A stretch of DNA of 64,000 bases, from NCBI GenBank assembly GCA_965204295.1, contig OZ241973.1, positions 1,674,001 to 1,738,000 of the forward strand. The letters run 5' to 3'. Made by a program: the position numbers and the translations under genes. Positions 1 to 8,702 of this stretch are shown here, piece after piece (position 1 is the first letter of the stretch; each line of letters begins with the position of its first letter). Origin of the DNA: JAWKWH01 sp965204295. Its GTDB lineage: Bacteria; Pseudomonadota; Alphaproteobacteria; Rhizobiales; Rhizobiaceae. The notes under the pieces are model-generated. The model searched no databases. It was not told the DNA's origin and saw nothing but the letters and a program-made list of their open reading frames with translations.

Positions 1-504
1 ACCCTGCTCAGCTTCCGCTTCGCGCCGCCGCTCTTGGTGCTGCTGCCGCTGACGATCTATTTCCAGCAGATCGGGCTTGCCGACACCTATTTCGGCCTCA
101 TATGGGTTTACCAGTTGATCGTACTGCCGCTCATCCTATGGATCGTGCGCGGCTATTTCGAGGATATTCCTGCCGATGTCGAATACGCCTACCGCGTCGC
201 CGGTCACAGCTGGTTTTCGACGTTCCGGAAGGTTGCACTCCCTCTCGCTGGACCGGGCATTGCCGCCGCGGGACTATTGGCGTTCATATTCGCTTGGAAC
301 AACTTCATCTTCGCGCTGGTGTTAGCTTCTGCCGACAAGCAGCCGGTTACGGTCGGCGCGCTTGCATTCGTAACCGCGTCCGGCATTCAGTACGGTCAGG
401 TCGCCGCCGGTATCGTACTGTCGATCCTTCCCACACTGGCTCTCGCGCTCTACGCACAGCGCTACCTCGTCGAAGGTCTGTCACTTGGCGCTGTGAAGGG
501 ATAA
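1..504 (+). CDS. Carbohydrate ABC transporter permease, MalG/UgpE type (5' end cut by window)
   Basis: Reading frame 1 is open from the first base, so the gene begins upstream of the window and only its last 167 codons are seen. The protein is hydrophobic, with about four membrane segments. It carries a cytoplasmic EAA-type loop (around DIPADVEYAYRVAGHSWFST, followed by LPLAGPG), which docks on the ATPase in this importer family. It ends in the short basic tail usual for MalG-like permeases. Five bases separate it from the first of two ATPase genes, so it is the inner-membrane pore of the same importer. The binding protein and second permease must lie upstream. The substrate is probably a polyol, inferred from the adjoining ery genes. 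The two-ATPase layout recalls the rhizobial glycerol importer GlpPQST. Confidence 0.85.
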   Translation, partial: TLLSFRFAPPLLVLLPLTIYFQQIGLADTYFGLIWVYQLIVLPLILWIVRGYFEDIPADVEYAYRVAGHSWFSTFRKVALPLAGPGIAAAGLLAFIFAWNNFIFALVLASADKQPVTVGALAFVTASGIQYGQVAAGIVLSILPTLALALYAQRYLVEGLSLGAVKG

Positions 505-508
505 GATA

Positions 509-1624
509 ATGTCGCTTCGCCTTACCAACATCGTCAAATCTTTCAAGAACGATACCGTTCTCGACAGCGTGTCGCTGGGCGTCGCAACCGGCGAGACGCT
601 GGTGCTCTTCGGTCCTTCCGGCGCGGGAAAAACGGTTTTGCTGCGTCTGATCGCGGGAGTGATCGATCCCGACGAAGGACGGATCGAGATCAATGGCGCC
701 GATATGGAGGGCGTCGAGCCCGAGGATCGCGGTATCGGCATGGCGTTTCAGAATTTCGCGTTGTTCCCGCACATGGACGCCGAGGAAAACATCGCCAGTC
801 CCCTGACAGCGCGCAAGCAGAGCAGACCTTCGATCAGGAAGCGGGTCGAAGAAGTGGCGAAGCTACTCAAGATCGACCATGTGCTTCACCACAAGCCAAA
901 GGAACTTTCCAACGGCCAGAAACAGCGCACGGCGCTCGGCCGGGCCCTGGCCGGCGAGCCTTCGATCCTGCTGCTTGATGATCCGCTGCGCAATGTCGAT
1001 GCGAAGTTGAGGTTCGAGATGCGGCTGGAGTTGCCGCGGCTTTTGAAAGCGCAGAACGCCACGGTCATCTACGTCACTCAGGACTACAAGGAAGCCATGG
1101 CACTAGGCGACCGGATCGCGGTTATGGGCGAACGCGGAATTGCACAACTCGGCACGCCTGAAGAAATCTACTTGACGCCACGCACAACAGCGATCGCACG
1201 TTTGTTTGGCGATCCTGCGATCAATCTACTCGACGTGGTGCCTAAACGCGGCAAGAGCGGCATAACGGTTCGCGTATCGGGTGCCGACATTCCGCTTGAA
1301 CCCGGATACAGCGCATCCATCGGCCATGAATGTGTGCTCGGCGTTCGTCCCGAGGCGATCAGCTTCGTCAAACCCAAAATCGCAGGAGCCTTTCCGGTCC
1401 GCATCGAAGCGGAGACCCCGCTCAATGAAAGAACGGTAACGCTGGCAGCGACCAAACAGAAACGTGAAATTCTCATCTCTAGGCCCAGTGGATCGCCCGG
1501 TCCCGAACTTGAAACGGCGCATGTGGCTATCAATCGCGGTGGTGTTCTCCTGTTCGACCACGCGGCCGGTGAGCGGATCAAGCAGGAGCCGGAGCGCGCC
1601 GCCGTGCAGGAAAATGTGGCATGA
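509..1624 (+). CDS. ABC transporter ATPase, MalK/GlpS-like, with degenerate catalytic residues
   Basis: 371-residue ATPase with an N-terminal nucleotide-binding domain and a C-terminal TOBE-like regulatory region. Walker A is GPSGAGKT (35-42), the Q-loop Gln81 is kept and the signature reads LSNGQ (133-137). Two key residues are changed. The Walker B sequence is LLLDD, so the catalytic Glu is Asp158, and the switch position reads VTQD, so the His is Gln191. The gene overlaps the next ATPase gene by four bases, which suggests translational coupling and an asymmetric heterodimer. In the family such changes usually leave one of the two composite ATP sites slow or inactive. Rhizobial GlpS of the glycerol importer is the nearest group I can recall; the substrate here is inferred from context only. 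Confidence 0.85.
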   Translation: MSLRLTNIVKSFKNDTVLDSVSLGVATGETLVLFGPSGAGKTVLLRLIAGVIDPDEGRIEINGADMEGVEPEDRGIGMAFQNFALFPHMDAEENIASPLTARKQSRPSIRKRVEEVAKLLKIDHVLHHKPKELSNGQKQRTALGRALAGEPSILLLDDPLRNVDAKLRFEMRLELPRLLKAQNATVIYVTQDYKEAMALGDRIAVMGERGIAQLGTPEEIYLTPRTTAIARLFGDPAINLLDVVPKRGKSGITVRVSGADIPLEPGYSASIGHECVLGVRPEAISFVKPKIAGAFPVRIEAETPLNERTVTLAATKQKREILISRPSGSPGPELETAHVAINRGGVLLFDHAAGERIKQEPERAAVQENVA

Positions 1625-2745
1625 GCGTACCGATGCTCAGACTGGAGAATGTTGACAAGTTCTATGGCCCGATCGGTTCGGGTGTGCACGCGGTCAAGGA
1701 TGTCAGCATGGGCGTGGCCAAGGGTGATATCATCGCTCTCCTGGGTTCATCAGGCTGCGGCAAGACCTCGACATTGCGCATGATTGCCGGTTTCGAGGAA
1801 ACAAGCCGCGGAAAAATCCACCTTGCCAGCCGGGAAGTGCAAATGCTGTCTCCGGTAAAGCGGCACGTTGCAATGGCGTTTGAGGGCTATTCGCTCTATC
1901 CGACCGTGACCGTGCGCGACAACATTGCCTTCGCGCTCAAAGCCGCGCGCCTGCCGGATAGCGAAGTCAAAGCGAAGGTCGATGAAGTTGCCGGAATGCT
2001 CGAGATCAGCGACATTCTCGACCGGATGCCCAATTCCATTTCCGGCGGCCAGCAGCAGCGCGCCTCGCTTGCCCGCGCACTCATCCGCGAGGCTGATCTG
2101 CACCTCCTTGACGAACCTATGGGTCAGTTGGAGCCGCAATTGAGAACGCTTCTGCGTGGCCGCATCAAGCACTTCATCAAGAAGCGTGGACTGACGGCGA
2201 TACTTGTCACCCACGATCAGACCGAGGCCAATGCATTGGCCGACAAAATTGCGGTCATGGAGGACGGTGTGCTGCAACAGTTCGGCAGCCCCGGCGAAAT
2301 CAAGGAACGTCCGGCCAATCTGTTCACCGGAACATTCGTCGGCGAGCCGCCGATGAATGCCTTTGCGGCTTCTGTTTCCTCTGCCGGCGGCAAACTGCAT
2401 CTCAACCTGGAAGGCGGGCTTGACCTTATCTACCCCCAAAGCGCGTTTTCACCGGATGTCCGCGACGCGATGCTCAAACGCGAGCATGTCGTCATCGGCG
2501 TACGGCCATACGCAGTACACAGGACGAATAAAGGTGCGCCAGCCCGCGTACTGACAAACCAATGGCTTGGCGACCAAAGCCATATCGCCGCTTCATTTGC
2601 CAAAAGTACACTGGTTCTCGTCCAACATGATCGCTCTGATTTAGCGGTTGGCGACGAGATAGCGATAGAGCTTCAGCCCGCCGACCTGCATGTATTCGAC
2701 GCCGCAAACGGCGCTGCCATTAGCCATGGACAGGAGCTTGTCTGA
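1621..2745 (+). CDS. ABC transporter ATPase, MalK/GlpT-like
   Basis: 374-residue partner ATPase. Walker A is GSSGCGKT (42-49), the signature SGGQQ (141-145), Walker B LLDEP with catalytic Glu165, and the switch His198 sits in VTHD. The Q-loop Gln is replaced by Glu88 (AFEGYSLYP), a change not shared by its partner. The C-terminal third is the TOBE-type regulatory domain of sugar importers. The start ATG overlaps the previous stop and its own stop overlaps the eryA start, so the importer and catabolic genes form one transcript. Together the two ATPases would give one canonical and one degenerate hydrolysis site. Confidence 0.86.
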   Translation: MSVPMLRLENVDKFYGPIGSGVHAVKDVSMGVAKGDIIALLGSSGCGKTSTLRMIAGFEETSRGKIHLASREVQMLSPVKRHVAMAFEGYSLYPTVTVRDNIAFALKAARLPDSEVKAKVDEVAGMLEISDILDRMPNSISGGQQQRASLARALIREADLHLLDEPMGQLEPQLRTLLRGRIKHFIKKRGLTAILVTHDQTEANALADKIAVMEDGVLQQFGSPGEIKERPANLFTGTFVGEPPMNAFAASVSSAGGKLHLNLEGGLDLIYPQSAFSPDVRDAMLKREHVVIGVRPYAVHRTNKGAPARVLTNQWLGDQSHIAASFAKSTLVLVQHDRSDLAVGDEIAIELQPADLHVFDAANGAAISHGQELV

Positions 2746-4313
2746 TGCCAGCCAAAGGCGACATTCTGATCGGTGTCGATGCCGGTACGTCGGTTATCAA
2801 GTCGATTGCATTCAACCTTACCGGGAAGCAGGTCGCGGTTGCCTCAACGCTCAACCGGTACACGGTCCAAGCCGACGGGTCGGCAACCCAATCGCCGGAA
2901 GATACATGGCAGGACTGCGCGAAAACATTGCGCGATCTAGGCGAACTGGTTCCCGATCTCGCCGACCGCACGGTCGCGCTCGCGATCACGGCACAGGGTG
3001 ACGGCACCTGGCTGATAGACAGAGAAAACAGGCCAGTCACCGACGGTTGGCTATGGCTCGATGCTCGCGCCAGCGGTGTCGTCAGGCGACTCCGCGGCCT
3101 GGAAGCGGATCAGAAACGGTATGACACGACCGGCACCGGCCTCAATGCCTGTCAGATGGGAACGCAACTCCGTTACATAAAGGAGACCACGCCCGAGGTG
3201 ATCGCGGCCGCCGACACGGCGCTCCACTGCAAGGAATGGCTTTATCTAAATCTCACTGGCATCCGAGCGGCAGACCCGTCGGAATCCAACTTCACCTTCG
3301 GAAATTACCAGACACGTCAATACGATGACTCGGTATTTGAGGCCCTGGGCCTAGCCGACGAAAGGCACCTGCTTCCTGAAATAATCGATGGGACCGAGAT
3401 TACCCACCCGCTTATCGATACCGCTGCGCTGGCCACCGGTCTGAAGCCCGGGACGCCGGTTTCGCTCGGTTATGTCGATGTTGCGTGCACTGCGCTCGGT
3501 GGTGGAATCTACACGGAGGGATCACAGGGCGGCTGCACGGTCATCGGCTCCACAGGTATTCATCTGCGCGCCACGACACCCGACGCGGTATTCCTCAACG
3601 AGGGCCGTACCGGATATGTCATGTGTCTTCCAGTTCCGGGAATGGTTGCCCAATTCCAGACCAACATGGCGGCAACGCTGAACATTGACTGGCTGCTAAC
3701 CGTCGCTGCGGATTTGATGTCGGACATGGGTAAATCGATCGCGCATCGCGACCTGCTCTCCCATATCGACCGATGGATAACCGCAAGCAAACCGGGTGGA
3801 TTGATTTATCATCCCTACATTTCACAGGCTGGCGAGCGCGGCCCGTTTGTCGATGGCGCTGCGAGAGCCAGTTTCATCGGCCTGTCGTCTTCGCACCGGT
3901 TTGCCGATCTTGTCTGCACCGTCATCGAGGGGCTCGGGCTTGCGGCACGTGATTGCTACGCGCTCATGGGTGACATGCCATCTGAAATTCGCCTGACCGG
4001 CGGTGCGGCTCGATCGAGCGAACTCCGCCGCATTTTCTCCGCTTCGGTCAATTCTTCCGTCAGGACTTCGGAGCGAGAAGAAGCTGGCGCGGCCGGTGCG
4101 GCGATGATAGCGGCGGTGGCGACGGATGTTTACGACAGCATGGATTCCTGCATTGCCGATTGGGTAACGCCGCTGCTTGGCACGGACGAGGCACCCGATA
4201 GCGATCTGGTAGAAATCTACGACCACACCTACGCCGCCTACCGGTTAGCACGTGAAGCTTTGGTCCCGGTATGGGCACAGCTTGCCGCCAAGAGAGGCTC
4301 CGCCGATGACTAG
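2745..4313 (+). CDS. eryA: Erythritol kinase (FGGY family)
   Basis: 522-residue FGGY kinase, close to the usual EryA length. The N-terminal ATPase-fold motif GVDAGTSVIKSIAF (about residues 9-22) and the C-terminal LTGGAARSSELRRIF phosphate-binding segment mark the two actin-like lobes. The stretch VAQFQTNMAATLNIDWLL resembles Brucella and rhizobial EryA. The known reaction is ATP-dependent phosphorylation of erythritol to L-erythritol 4-phosphate, the first step of the ery pathway, in the cytoplasm. The ATG overlaps the ATPase stop, and the 3' end overlaps the hydroxyacid dehydrogenase start by eight bases, so coupled translation is likely. eryB, eryC, eryH, eryI and eryD in the same locus support the assignment; a kinase for another tetritol or pentitol is the main alternative. 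Confidence 0.82.
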   Translation: MPAKGDILIGVDAGTSVIKSIAFNLTGKQVAVASTLNRYTVQADGSATQSPEDTWQDCAKTLRDLGELVPDLADRTVALAITAQGDGTWLIDRENRPVTDGWLWLDARASGVVRRLRGLEADQKRYDTTGTGLNACQMGTQLRYIKETTPEVIAAADTALHCKEWLYLNLTGIRAADPSESNFTFGNYQTRQYDDSVFEALGLADERHLLPEIIDGTEITHPLIDTAALATGLKPGTPVSLGYVDVACTALGGGIYTEGSQGGCTVIGSTGIHLRATTPDAVFLNEGRTGYVMCLPVPGMVAQFQTNMAATLNIDWLLTVAADLMSDMGKSIAHRDLLSHIDRWITASKPGGLIYHPYISQAGERGPFVDGAARASFIGLSSSHRFADLVCTVIEGLGLAARDCYALMGDMPSEIRLTGGAARSSELRRIFSASVNSSVRTSEREEAGAAGAAMIAAVATDVYDSMDSCIADWVTPLLGTDEAPDSDLVEIYDHTYAAYRLAREALVPVWAQLAAKRGSADD

Positions 4314-5346
4314 GCAAGTCGCGATCATCGGCGATCGCTTCATGCTTCCCGAAGTGTTCGAGGAAAAGATCCTTGTCGCGTGCAACGGGCAGGTCGTCAC
4401 CCGCACCCGCAAGGACAGTTGGCCCGACGAGCCCATGGAGCATGGCTACGCGGTCGAAGGCATGAACGGCCTGAAAGAGTATTTCGGTTCCGCCGACGGT
4501 GTTGTCGAGTTCGTCGGCGAAGCGGAAATCTTGGTCACGCAACTTGCGCCGATGTCGCGCTCCATGCTGGAGCGGTTGCCCGGTTTGAAGATGATTGTGG
4601 TATCGCGCGGCGGTCCCGTAAATATCGACATGGTGGCGGCGCGGGAATATAACGTGCTCGTGGTCAATACGCCCGGCCGCAACGCATCGGCCGTCGCCGA
4701 ATTCACCATTGGTGCCATTCTGGCCGAAACCCGCAAGATCCGCGAAGGTCACGAAGCGCTTCGGGCCGGAGACTGGCGCGGCAATCTTTATCGGGCCGAT
4801 ATGACCGGGCGCGAGCTCAATGAAATGACGGTTGGGGTCATCGGTTACGGCAATATCGGCACGAAGGTTGTTAAGCTTCTGCGGGCCTTCGGCTGTCGCA
4901 TACTCGTCAACGATCCATATGTGCAACTCGATCCCGAGGATCTGTCTCACGGGGTCGAACTGGTATCTTTCGAAGGACTGCTTGCCGATAGCGATGTTGT
5001 CACCGTGCACCCGCGGGTCACCGACGAGACACGAGGCATGATGGATGTCGATGCCTTCGCCAAGATGAAGCCGGACAGCCTGTTCGTGAATACCGCGCGG
5101 GGGCCGCTTTGTGACTATGAGGCGCTCCATGAGGCGCTCTCGAACGGTGTAATCGGCAGCGCCATGTTGGAAACATTCGGCGTCGAGCCGGTTCCCGAAG
5201 ACTGGCCACTGCTGCAGCTTCCGAACGTGACATTGACGCCGCATATCGCCGGCGCGTCAGTTAAAACAGTAACTTATGCAGCCGAACAGGCTGCCGAGGA
5301 AGTATACCGCTACCTCTCCGGCGAGCCGCCCCGCAATCCTTGTTGA
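4306..5346 (+). CDS. D-isomer specific 2-hydroxyacid dehydrogenase family protein
   Basis: 346-residue NAD(P)-dependent dehydrogenase of the phosphoglycerate/glyoxylate reductase superfamily. The Rossmann motif is VGVIGYGNIGTKVV. The catalytic triad is visible as Arg in NTARGPL, Glu in LETFGVEP and His in LTPHIAGAS. The ATG at 4306 lies inside the end of eryA and fits the family length better than upstream starts. It is followed ten bases later by a class II aldolase. The pairing of kinase, hydroxyacid dehydrogenase and class II aldolase suggests handling of an acid-sugar or an oxidised polyol by-product. This step is not part of the known ery pathway, and its true substrate cannot be read from the sequence. 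Confidence 0.85.
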   Translation: MTRQVAIIGDRFMLPEVFEEKILVACNGQVVTRTRKDSWPDEPMEHGYAVEGMNGLKEYFGSADGVVEFVGEAEILVTQLAPMSRSMLERLPGLKMIVVSRGGPVNIDMVAAREYNVLVVNTPGRNASAVAEFTIGAILAETRKIREGHEALRAGDWRGNLYRADMTGRELNEMTVGVIGYGNIGTKVVKLLRAFGCRILVNDPYVQLDPEDLSHGVELVSFEGLLADSDVVTVHPRVTDETRGMMDVDAFAKMKPDSLFVNTARGPLCDYEALHEALSNGVIGSAMLETFGVEPVPEDWPLLQLPNVTLTPHIAGASVKTVTYAAEQAAEEVYRYLSGEPPRNPC

Positions 5347-5356
5347 AGGCCGCGAC

Positions 5357-6019
5357 ATGACCGACACCAAGATTCGCGAAGACATGGTAGCTGCTTGCAA
5401 GAAGCTGGAGGCGGACGGTCTCAACCGCGGAGCATCCGGCAACATATCGGTGCGGACCGGCGAGACCATGCTGATTACGCCAACAGCCGTCAGCTATAAC
5501 CTGATAAGACCCGAGATGATCGCGCGCATGACCATTGCAGAGGAAAACTGCAAATGGGAAGGACCAAACGGTCCATCGACAGAATGGCGATTCCATCTCA
5601 ATATTTTGCGGGAACGCCCGGATATCTGTGCTGTTGTACATACTCATGCGCCCTATTCGACAATTCTAGCGGGCGCGCGCAGACCAATTCCCGCAATTCA
5701 TTACATGATCGCCGCATTCGGCGGCCCCGACATCCCGGTTGCAGGATACGCCCGCTATGGAACGCAGGAACTGTCCGATAATATTATTACCGCTATGGAA
5801 GGGCGAAATGCCTGTCTCATGGCCAATCACGGCATGGTTGTCGGCGGAGCGGATCTGGCCCGGGCCGTATGGCTTGCCGGTGAGCTTGAAGCGTTGGCGC
5901 ATCAGTACTTTCACCTGTTGACGATCGGCGGCGGCCACATCCTGACCGAAGAGCAGATCGAGGAAACCGCTCGCGGGTTCGAATCTTACGGCGTCAGTTC
6001 CGACGGGGCGGCTGCGTAA
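5357..6019 (+). CDS. Class II aldolase, L-fuculose-phosphate aldolase-like
   Basis: 220-residue single-domain class II aldolase/adducin protein, the usual size of FucA and AraD-like enzymes. Zn ligands appear as the HTH of VVHTHAPYSTI and the later His of ANHGMVVGG. The phosphate-binding SGNIS motif and the candidate catalytic Glu in STEWRFH are present. It would cleave a phosphorylated ketose or acid to DHAP or glycolaldehyde plus an aldehyde, or act as a decarboxylase like the OtnC-type relatives. FucA-like genes occur in rhizobial polyol loci. The ORF looks complete, but an IS110 remnant begins directly after its stop, so it may once have been closer to eryB. Confidence 0.82.
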   Translation: MTDTKIREDMVAACKKLEADGLNRGASGNISVRTGETMLITPTAVSYNLIRPEMIARMTIAEENCKWEGPNGPSTEWRFHLNILRERPDICAVVHTHAPYSTILAGARRPIPAIHYMIAAFGGPDIPVAGYARYGTQELSDNIITAMEGRNACLMANHGMVVGGADLARAVWLAGELEALAHQYFHLLTIGGGHILTEEQIEETARGFESYGVSSDGAAA

Positions 6020-7175
6020 TGCGTAAGTCAAGCAGCTTTTCGGTTTGGATTGAAGCTTTTGCGGCGTTGAAGAATGGTCCTGATGACGGTGACACGGTGC
6101 CGGGCAAGGGCGATAAGCGCCTGAGTGTGGTGTTTTCTCTGCCTGCGCTTTCGGCCGTGGAAGGCCTTGGAGAGTGGGTCTTGCGTCGAGACAGCACAGA
6201 AGGTGCTTTGGTAGAAGGCGCGTTTGAGCGCCTTGTTGCCCACGCAGGCGAGGAATTGTGCCGCGAGCATCGCCCCCATCCCCGGCAGCGAACGGATGAG
6301 GGCACCGTCAGGGTGGGAGGCCAGCAATGCCTCAAGGTTTCGGTCGATCCGGTCGATCTTGCCGCGCGCCTTCAGCGCTCGGTCGGCCCGGACCTCGACG
6401 CCGTGCAGATGCGGGGTCTTGCTCAGATGGACGATCATGCAGGATTTTCCGGCGCGGCGGATCTCGGCTGGCGTGACGAAGCGCGCCAGCAGCGCCTGCG
6501 GCCCCTTGCAGATGAGATCGAGCGCCCGTTCGAGGCCGGGATGGATGCCGCACAGGAGCCCCCTAAGGCGTGGCGCTATCCGGCGCGTCTGGTCCTGGAC
6601 CAGTTCGCGACGGCGACCGACCTTGAGCCGGAGCGCGGCGAGCGTATCGTCATCCGCCAAGATGGGGTGCAGATCGCGGGTCTGCAAGAGATCGCCGATT
6701 GTGCGTACATCGCGCGGGTCGGACTTGCGTTCGCCCCCGGCAAAGCCTTGTCCGGCACGATTTACGGCGATGCCCGGCGTGTGAACAAGCGTGAAGCCCT
6801 CGGCCAGAAGGACCACTTTGAGGAAGCGGGCAAAAGGGCCCGCCACATTGAGACCGATCACCACCTCTTCGCCGAACCCGCGCAGGTCGGACATCAGGGT
6901 GTCGATAGCGATGGCCACTGCCCAGTGCTTGACTTTGGCCGCGTCACTCCCGACGCAAATTCTCATGGTCTGCCCTCCCCTTTGGCTTCGGATCGCATGC
7001 CCCGTCTCGCCGGCATCGCCTTGCAAAGCCATCTGGGGCATCGCGTAATCAGCAGTCGATCTAGAGCGGCAATGCGGGCGGCCAAGCCTCCCAAGACATT
7101 GCGGGCAGCCAGTATGACAGCCATACCCCCATCGCCTGTACGCCCGAAGCTTCCCACCTCCGAACATGCTATGAA
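6020..7175 (-). mobile_element. Decayed IS110-family insertion element (ends approximate)
   Basis: About 1.15 kb between the aldolase stop and eryB carries an antisense transposase remnant and an upstream non-coding segment of about 200 bases (6967-7175). IS110-group elements lack clear terminal inverted repeats, so the ends are only bounded by the flanking genes. Members of the family carry a bridge-RNA gene in a non-coding end; the segment upstream of the transposase is where a vestige would be expected. The element sits inside the plus-strand ery operon, with opposite orientation. Read-through must cross it for eryB and later genes to be expressed from the upstream promoter. Confidence 0.75.
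6028..6966 (-). pseudogene. IS110-family transposase, internally deleted
   Basis: About 312 residues from ATG 6966 (MRICVGSDAAKVKHWAVAI). Recognisable family pieces are VNRAGQGFAGGERKSDPRD (the DEDD domain with its acidic pair), RSLPGMGAM and KRRQRKHHTQALIALARHR near the C-terminus. Compared with family members as I recall them, about 30 residues are missing after ADRAL. Another block is missing between FLACVG and NKALKR, which removes the Tnp_20 segment (AGLAP...RQSG) with the catalytic Ser. The N-terminal part after HWAVAI is also shortened. The frame stays open, but the enzyme should be inactive. The longer upstream start at 7167 is not supported by family similarity. Confidence 0.8.
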
Positions 7176-7190
7176 AAGGGATAAGGCGGC

Positions 7191-8699
7191 ATGAGCGAAC
7201 CGATTGACCTTCTGGTCGTTGGTGGGGGCGTCAACGGAACGGGCATTGCTCGCGACGCCGTCGGCCGCGGCCTGTCGGTCATCATGGTCGAGAAGGATGA
7301 TCTGGCCGAAGGCACCAGTTCACGTTCAGGCAAACTGGTCCATGGCGGGCTGCGATATCTGGAATATTACGAGTTTCGGCTGGTTCGCGAGGCACTGATC
7401 GAACGCGAGGTACTGCTTGAATCCGCACCACATATCATCTGGCCGATGCGCTTCGTCCTACCACACAGTCCGATCGACCGTCCGGCTTGGTTCGTTCGCC
7501 TCGGACTGTTTCTCTACGACCATCTGGGAGGCCGCAAACGGCTGCCAGGGACGCGAACGCTCGACTTACACACGGACCCGGAGGGCGAGCCACTCAAGGA
7601 CGACTACTCAAAGGCGTTCGAATACTCCGACTGTTGGGTCGACGATGCCCGACTCGTTGTGCTCAACGCAATCGATGCGAGGGACAAGGGCGCTTCCGTT
7701 CTGACCCGAACGGCATGCGTTTCGGCTCGCCGCGATGGCGATATCTGGAGCTGCGAACTGATGGATTCCGAGACCGGAATAAAGCGGATTGTCAAGGCGC
7801 GCGCCTTGGTCAATGCGGCCGGACCATGGATTTCGCAGTTCGTTGGCCAGATTGCCGGGGTCAATTCCTCGCGCAACATCAGGCTGGTAAAGGGAAGCCA
7901 CATCATCGTGCCGAAATTCTGGGATAGGTCTCATGCTTATCTCATCCAAAACACCGACAAACGGGTCATCTTCGTAATTCCTTATGAGGGAGACAAGGCG
8001 CTCATCGGAACGACCGACATTTCGTACGAGGGCCGGCCGGAAGACGTTCATGCCGAGGGAGATGAGATCGATTACCTGATCAAGATCGTCAACCGTTACT
8101 TCAAAGAGCAACTTTCACGCGATGACGTGCTGCATACATTTTCCGGTATTCGCCCGCTCTACGACGATAACGAGGAAAATCCGAGCGCTGTCACGCGCGA
8201 CTACATGTTCGAGGTCGATGGCGGAGCCGGCAAGGCGCCGCTGCTCAACGTCTTTGGCGGCAAGATCACGACTTTCCGCAAATTGTCGGAACACGCATTG
8301 GCAAAACTCAGACCTTTCTTTCCGAACATGGGCGGGAACTGGACTAAAAACGCGCATCTGCCTGGCGGCGACATCCCGGATGCCGACTTTGACGCATTCC
8401 GGGGTCTGCTTGCCGAGCGATTCCCGTTCGCGCCCAGAGTACTTCTCAATCACTACAGCCGGCTCTATGGAACGCGGACAAATGCATTGTTGGGCGATGC
8501 CAGTTCAATTGCTGATCTTGGTACGCAGTTCGGTCCAGTTTTCCATGAATGTGAGGCCCGCTACCTGATTGACCATGAGTGGGCGCAAACACCGCAGGAC
8601 ATCCTGGAGCGGAGAACCAAACACGGGCTGCACATGAATGAGCAGGAAATTGCCGCGTTTGAAAGCTGGTTTTCGGGCGTGGCGGCAAAGGCAAGTTGA
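7191..8699 (+). CDS. eryB: L-erythritol-4-phosphate dehydrogenase, GlpD-like FAD enzyme
   Basis: 502-residue FAD-dependent glycerol-3-phosphate dehydrogenase family protein, equal in length to Brucella EryB as I recall. The FAD-binding motif VVGGGVNGTGIARDA is at the N-terminus. GLRYLEYYEF, GTTDISYEG and NVFGGKITTFRKLSEHAL are conserved DAO/GlpD segments. The known EryB reaction oxidises L-erythritol 4-phosphate to L-3-tetrulose 4-phosphate, passing electrons to the membrane quinone pool. The ATG follows a purine-rich AAAAGGGATAAGG. The next gene starts four bases after its stop. GlpD itself is the alternative, but the ery neighbours favour EryB. Confidence 0.82.
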   Translation: MSEPIDLLVVGGGVNGTGIARDAVGRGLSVIMVEKDDLAEGTSSRSGKLVHGGLRYLEYYEFRLVREALIEREVLLESAPHIIWPMRFVLPHSPIDRPAWFVRLGLFLYDHLGGRKRLPGTRTLDLHTDPEGEPLKDDYSKAFEYSDCWVDDARLVVLNAIDARDKGASVLTRTACVSARRDGDIWSCELMDSETGIKRIVKARALVNAAGPWISQFVGQIAGVNSSRNIRLVKGSHIIVPKFWDRSHAYLIQNTDKRVIFVIPYEGDKALIGTTDISYEGRPEDVHAEGDEIDYLIKIVNRYFKEQLSRDDVLHTFSGIRPLYDDNEENPSAVTRDYMFEVDGGAGKAPLLNVFGGKITTFRKLSEHALAKLRPFFPNMGGNWTKNAHLPGGDIPDADFDAFRGLLAERFPFAPRVLLNHYSRLYGTRTNALLGDASSIADLGTQFGPVFHECEARYLIDHEWAQTPQDILERRTKHGLHMNEQEIAAFESWFSGVAAKAS

Positions 8700-8702
8700 T
8701 AA

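Noticed and set aside
4306..4313. Possible frameshift joining eryA and the hydroxyacid dehydrogenase
   Set aside because: Both proteins are full length with normal ends; the eight-base overlap is ordinary translational coupling.
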